Notes under the pieces: model-generated
The model's database searches: none
What the model saw: only the letters and a program-made list of their open reading frames with translations
Told to the model about the DNA's origin: nothing
Made by a program: the position numbers and the translations under genes
Shown: positions 31,641-35,413 of the stretch, piece after piece
Numbering within the stretch: the stretch's first letter is position 1
Layout of the letters: each line of letters begins with the position of its first letter
Source of the DNA: Gammaproteobacteria bacterium
GTDB taxonomy: Bacteria > Pseudomonadota > Gammaproteobacteria > GCA-001735895
Assembly: GCA_024222685.1 (NCBI GenBank)
Contig: JAAEOZ010000062.1
Location: forward strand, 1 to 35,413
DNA length: 35,413 nucleotides
Reading direction: 5' to 3'

Positions 31641-34049
31641 TCAGTTTGTCATCATCGGCAGGCGCAAAGCAACTTTTTCAGGCGGCAGGCAAATTCGGTC
31701 ATTACAGGCCTGGATGCCTAACTCGATGGGTATGACCAGTGATTCAGCATTCCTGTTATCGACCTCAAGATGGATTTGAACCTTACCCTGATATAGTGAA
31801 AGTGCTTCCTTTTGAAACCCAAGCGTGGTTGTGATCGATTCGGGGTAACTGACTTTATTCATTTGCCATCCAGTTTTGGCCGCATCAATCGATATCGTTG
31901 TTGGGATGAGACCTTTCTGTAGCGGCTGGTTGGAGTTAATATGCCAGCCCGGCGGTATTGATAAATCTATAACCACCTGTTGCGCTGTTAACTGACGAGC
32001 GATTGCCCGTACACCGCCTCTGGCCACATAGCGTTGCGCACTGAGTTCTCCATTACGGAGGTCGGTTACCCCGGTCAGCATATAGCCATAATTAGTAGGC
32101 CTTTGTTTAATGGCATTGGCCAGTACCGCTAGTATTGCATTTGCCTGTTCACCATATTTGAAATCAGCTAATCGGCTGTTTAACATTTGTAGCACTCGCA
32201 AAGCCACCGAGCTACCAGAAGGTACCGCGTTATCGGTGCCTCTGTCTCTGGGTCGGCCGATACTGGTAAGCTGTTCGTCACCACGATTCATGTAAAAGCC
32301 ACCGGCCTTGTCGTCCCAGAAAAGAGTGGACATATTGTCAGCTATTTCTTTAGCCCTGTTGAGCCAGTGTTTAGAGCCTGTGACATCATAGAGGTGTAAA
32401 AGGCCCTCAGCAAAATACGCATAATCCTCCTGCTGCGCCGCAATCGAGGAATTACCATCGAGGTGTACACGATATAATTCTCCATGGTTCAGGCGGTTAT
32501 GATCCCAGATGAATTCTGCGGCCTGTAGAGCGGCTTCGGTGTAGCGTGGTTCGCCGAGTATCATACCAGCCTGCGCTAAAGTACTTATCATCATGCCGTT
32601 CCAGGCGGTGAGGATTTTCTCGTCGCGAAGAGGATGTTCACGGGCTTCGCGGGCCTGATAAAGCTGGTTGCGAATACGGTCGATGCGTGAACCCAGCTTG
32701 TCCAGTGAGATATGATACTGATCGGCTACCTGTTCCAGAGCAGTCGGAAGATGAAGAATATTGCTACTTTCAAAGTTTCCATTTTCACTAATACCGAATA
32801 GTTCAATCGCAAATTCCGCATCCTGTTTTGACAGGCTGTGTCGAATTTGTTCGGTGGTCCAGAGGAAAAATACTCCTTCCTCACCTTCGCTGTCGGCATC
32901 GGTGGCTGAATAAAAGGCGCCTTCTGGCGAAGTCATGTCGCGTAATACATAGTCCAGAGTTTGTGTTGCGACGCGTTTATATGTCTGTTTACCAGTTAGC
33001 CGCCATGCCAACAGATAAACTCGCCCCAGATGTGCCTGGTTGTACAGCATTTTTTCGAAATGCGGAACGAGCCACTCGTTGTCGGTAGAGTAGCGGTGAA
33101 AGCCACCACCTATCTGGTCATAAATACCGCCCTGGCTCATTGCGTCCAGTGTTGTTTCTATTGTATTCAACGCTTCTCTGTCGGCATTGCGTTCGGATTC
33201 AGACAGCAGCAGGAAAAGTAAGGGCTCCTGTGGAAATTTTGGTGCCTGGCCGAAACCGCCCTGCAAGCTGTCGTGTGTTGCTATTGCCCGGCTGGTTGCA
33301 TATTTCACGGTATTGTTACTTAGCTGGCCTGCGCTAGCCTGCTGATTGTTTAGCCGCTTAAGCTCATCCGAAATTTGCTGTGCCTGCTTGAAAAGGCGAG
33401 GTTGCTGGTTTTTCCAGATATCGGTCACGCGTAGCAGTAAATCAGCAAATACTTCGGGTGGGAAATAGGTGCCACCATAAAACGGTTTGCCTTCGGCGGT
33501 CAGAAAGCTGGACATGGGCCAGCCACCATTGCCAGCAATCATGGTGACAGCCTGCATATAGGTTTTGTCGACGTCGGGTCGTCGCTCCCGATCGACTTTG
33601 ATAGCGATAAAATTCTGATTCAGAATACTGGCAATACGAGAACTTTCAAAACTCTCGCGCTCCATCACATGACACCAGTGACAGGTCGAATAGCCTATGG
33701 ATAGAAATATCGGTTTATTCTCACGTTTCGCAACGGCGAATGCTTCGGGCCCCCAGGGATACCAGTCCACAGGGTTGTGAGCATGCTGTATCAAATAAGG
33801 TGAGTCTTCCAGGATTAAGCGGTTTGTATAAATGGGGCTGCCATCTTTCTGTAAATGTTCGGTTCTGGGCTGGTAGGCAGACCCTTTTGAGTCCAGAGCC
33901 TGTTCTATTTGTCGTGTTAGCTTTTCAGACCTGGGTGCAAAGCTGATGGTTTTCGATTCAGCTTCGTTTTGCGATGATTCGACACTTTCGGTTGCGAGTA
34001 AATGCGAGCTAAACAATAGTGTAACTGAGATAAAGAGTGGTAATTTCAT
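31641..34049 (-). CDS. Exported DUF255 thioredoxin-fold/six-hairpin protein with DsbD-like C-terminus
   Basis: The protein has 802 residues. I chose ATG 34049 because it starts a signal peptide ([20 protein letters not shown]); the open frame extends 55 residues further upstream without a sensible start. Residues 80-250 are the DUF255/thioredoxin domain with the CHWC motif (Cys123, Cys126 in [15 protein letters not shown]). The long middle part is an alpha/alpha barrel like N-acylglucosamine 2-epimerases (YyaL family). The last 120 residues resemble the DsbD N-terminal domain, with a CNDRIC pair (Cys782, Cys787) followed by LPP. Periplasmic location and two thiol pairs suggest a role in redox or protein quality control. 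YyaL-type proteins are usually cytoplasmic and lack the last domain. Confidence 0.75.
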   Translation of the reverse strand: MKLPLFISVTLLFSSHLLATESVESSQNEAESKTISFAPRSEKLTRQIEQALDSKGSAYQPRTEHLQKDGSPIYTNRLILEDSPYLIQHAHNPVDWYPWGPEAFAVAKRENKPIFLSIGYSTCHWCHVMERESFESSRIASILNQNFIAIKVDRERRPDVDKTYMQAVTMIAGNGGWPMSSFLTAEGKPFYGGTYFPPEVFADLLLRVTDIWKNQQPRLFKQAQQISDELKRLNNQQASAGQLSNNTVKYATSRAIATHDSLQGGFGQAPKFPQEPLLFLLLSESERNADREALNTIETTLDAMSQGGIYDQIGGGFHRYSTDNEWLVPHFEKMLYNQAHLGRVYLLAWRLTGKQTYKRVATQTLDYVLRDMTSPEGAFYSATDADSEGEEGVFFLWTTEQIRHSLSKQDAEFAIELFGISENGNFESSNILHLPTALEQVADQYHISLDKLGSRIDRIRNQLYQAREAREHPLRDEKILTAWNGMMISTLAQAGMILGEPRYTEAALQAAEFIWDHNRLNHGELYRVHLDGNSSIAAQQEDYAYFAEGLLHLYDVTGSKHWLNRAKEIADNMSTLFWDDKAGGFYMNRGDEQLTSIGRPRDRGTDNAVPSGSSVALRVLQMLNSRLADFKYGEQANAILAVLANAIKQRPTNYGYMLTGVTDLRNGELSAQRYVARGGVRAIARQLTAQQVVIDLSIPPGWHINSNQPLQKGLIPTTISIDAAKTGWQMNKVSYPESITTTLGFQKEALSLYQGKVQIHLEVDNRNAESLVIPIELGIQACNDRICLPPEKVALRLPMMTN

Positions 34050-34278
34050 GATTTTGACGGGAACCGAATTAGATAACACTGTTACTAACGATAATACTAA
34101 CTGTTTATTCATTAATAATGGAAAAATTATGTAACGGATTAGCCGAAGAATTTTTTTTAATAAAAATTGTCGAAAATACGAATAAAGTATCGACTGGTTC
34201 GTTTTTAACCTCAACTATGCGAAAACATGCGACTCAATTTCTATTCACTTGCTCTGTGACCAGGCAAGGCAGCCATTA

Positions 34279-34905
34279 ATGAATCAATTTGATTTCACAT
34301 TGGGGCTGGGTAAGCGAAGGCGGCGTCAGAAATTCGAGCAGCAAATCCAGTCACATTTGACCAGCTTATTCCAGATTGCCCGTGGTATTGTCGATCAACA
34401 TTCCGACGCTGAGGATCTGGTACACGATACCTGTGTAAAGGCTCTGATGTCATTTGAAAATGCCAGCTTTTCCAGTGAAGCATTGTTGCATGGCTGGCTA
34501 AATCGCATTCTAATTAATACTTACCGGGATCGTTATCGTCGTACAGTACGTTCGCCGATTCGTCCCTCCGCATACCACGCCACCTCCGATGACTGGCAGA
34601 ATGTCGTCGAACTGGTCCCCAGTACAGATCTAACCCCTCTGCAAAGCATTGAACATCGTGAATCCTCAGGCGCGATAGACAATGCAATCGCGGCTCTTCC
34701 GCCGGAGGTGCGCGTGGTGTCTGTATTATTCCTGATCAAGGGTTTTCCCTATAAAGATATCGCCAGTATTACCGACTGTCCAATTGGTACGGTTATGTCT
34801 CGCTTGTCGCGGGGTCGTCAATTGCTACGAGAATCTTTGATTGATGGCGAAGGACCGGAAGATATTCATTCAACGGATCTGGTCGACAACAAAGGTGAGA
34901 CATGA
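34279..34905 (+). CDS. ECF-type RNA polymerase sigma factor
   Basis: The protein has 208 residues from ATG 34279 (MNQFDFTLGL), after an AGGC-rich stretch; a TTG start 30 bases upstream is less likely. Region 2 is visible as SLFQIARGIVDQHSDAEDLVHDTCVKALMSF (37-67) and WLNRILINTYRDRYR, and region 4 as LPPEVRVVSVLFLIKGFPYKDIASITDCPIGTVMSRLSRGRQLLRE (about 148-193). It redirects RNA polymerase to a small stress regulon. The four-base overlap with the next gene couples it to its anti-sigma factor. It is divergent from the exported DUF255 protein across a 229-base region with no other gene, so that protein may be a target. Confidence 0.9.
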   Translation: MNQFDFTLGLGKRRRRQKFEQQIQSHLTSLFQIARGIVDQHSDAEDLVHDTCVKALMSFENASFSSEALLHGWLNRILINTYRDRYRRTVRSPIRPSAYHATSDDWQNVVELVPSTDLTPLQSIEHRESSGAIDNAIAALPPEVRVVSVLFLIKGFPYKDIASITDCPIGTVMSRLSRGRQLLRESLIDGEGPEDIHSTDLVDNKGET

Positions 34906-35413
34906 GTGATTGCGATTTATTTCGTGCAGATCTAAATGCCTATCGGGATGATGCGCTTGATCAGGCACGCAAAGAACAGCTGAGGGGTCATCTCCAGCAC
35001 TGTCACGACTGCACTGAGGAAGTCAGGCAACTGGATTTGATGGAATCCGAAATTCGAATCAGGGCCGAGCAATGGGTGGCCCCGGTCGAATTATGGGAGC
35101 GGGTTCAAAGCAGCGTTAAATTGCGAAATATGCAAAAGCCAGTACTTCCTTCGATAACCCACAAACCGTTAGCCTGGATAGCCGCAGCAATGCTATTAGC
35201 GACAGTAGCGGTCGCTGTTTTGCAGCTACCTTCCTCTTCGAGTTCGGTGTCTGCGGTTCTGGTGAATGAATTCCATACTTTTGTTGTCAGTCAGCGACAA
35301 CTGGATTACAGCAATTCGCAGGCGACGGCTATCCGTCAATGGTTTGCTGACAAAGTGGAATTTCGTGCGCCCATGCCGATTCAACCGGTGGGTTTACAGC
35401 TTGCCGGTGGTCG
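34902..35413 (+). CDS. Zinc-finger anti-sigma factor (partial, runs off the window)
   Basis: The frame starts at ATG 34902, overlapping the sigma factor stop (ATGA), and is open to the window end, giving 170 residues. HLQHCHDC (residues 37-44) is an H-x3-C-x2-C zinc-binding anti-sigma motif. One membrane segment follows (LAWIAAAMLLATVAVAVLQL, about 89-108). The periplasmic part ends near AIRQWFADKVEFRAPMP..LAGGR, a block shared by a family of transmembrane anti-sigma factors. It should hold the ECF sigma factor inactive at the membrane until a signal arrives. The C-terminus lies beyond the window. Confidence 0.85.
   Translation, partial: MSDCDLFRADLNAYRDDALDQARKEQLRGHLQHCHDCTEEVRQLDLMESEIRIRAEQWVAPVELWERVQSSVKLRNMQKPVLPSITHKPLAWIAAAMLLATVAVAVLQLPSSSSSVSAVLVNEFHTFVVSQRQLDYSNSQATAIRQWFADKVEFRAPMPIQPVGLQLAGG

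Overview
The window looks like chromosomal DNA of a free-living, probably marine or sediment gammaproteobacterium of moderate G+C. This rests on the gene families (TRAP transporter with DctB/DctD, NapC/NapA/NapG/NapH-type respiratory proteins, a DsrC/TusE-family protein, a proteobacterial ECF sigma/anti-sigma pair) and on proteobacterial-type sigma-54 and FNR sites. I cannot name a genus. No tRNA, rRNA or CRISPR array was seen.

Left part (1-4408). A D-cysteine desulfhydrase/ACC-deaminase-type gene enters from the left edge. It is followed by an internally deleted relic of a REP-associated tyrosine transposase (RAYT). Then comes a visibly A+T-rich island at 736-4021 holding lasso-peptide-type genes on the + strand: a B2 transglutaminase-like leader protease, a PqqD-like B1/RRE protein, an unlisted 54-residue candidate precursor peptide (1616-1780), an HPr-kinase-like peptide kinase and a nucleotidyltransferase. 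No lasso cyclase and no exporter is present. A frameshifted, deleted relic of a group II intron reverse transcriptase closes the island at about 4060-4296. This cyclase-less RiPP-like island between two dead mobile elements is the most novel part of the window.

Respiratory operon (4409-13429, minus strand). Nine tightly packed genes, many overlapping by 1-14 bases, run NapC-like five-haem cytochrome, di-haem cytochrome c, NapA-like molybdoenzyme, NapG-like, NapH-like, second NapG-like, an unknown membrane-anchored periplasmic protein, a polyferredoxin membrane protein, and a terminal four-cluster ferredoxin. No NapB or NapD is found. A perfect FNR-type box at 13532-13545 sits upstream, so anaerobic expression is likely. 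The set looks like a quinol-to-periplasm reductase of the Nap type with a non-standard electron chain.

TRAP uptake and signalling (13690-23009, mostly minus). dctP-dctQ-dctM-type TRAP genes lie downstream of a good sigma-54 promoter (16859-16874, minus). A DctB-like sensor kinase and DctD-like sigma-54 activator lie a few kilobases away and probably control it. Between them are a small membrane protein (+) and a three-gene MCP-CheR-CheD chemotaxis operon whose receptor is oddly short.

Right part (23046-35413). This holds a small glycosyltransferase-like gene, a conserved unknown protein, a DsrC-family protein lacking the penultimate cysteine, a serine/threonine dehydratase, an amidase with a GatC/AtzG-like partner divergent from an arginase-family ureohydrolase, a luciferase-like monooxygenase, a tRNA-binding-domain protein, an FAD-linked 2-hydroxyacid dehydrogenase-type oxidase, and an exported DUF255/thioredoxin protein with a DsbD-like C-terminus. 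Divergent from the last is an ECF sigma factor with its zinc-finger anti-sigma factor, cut by the window edge. Two short dispersed repeat types occur in the intergenic regions.
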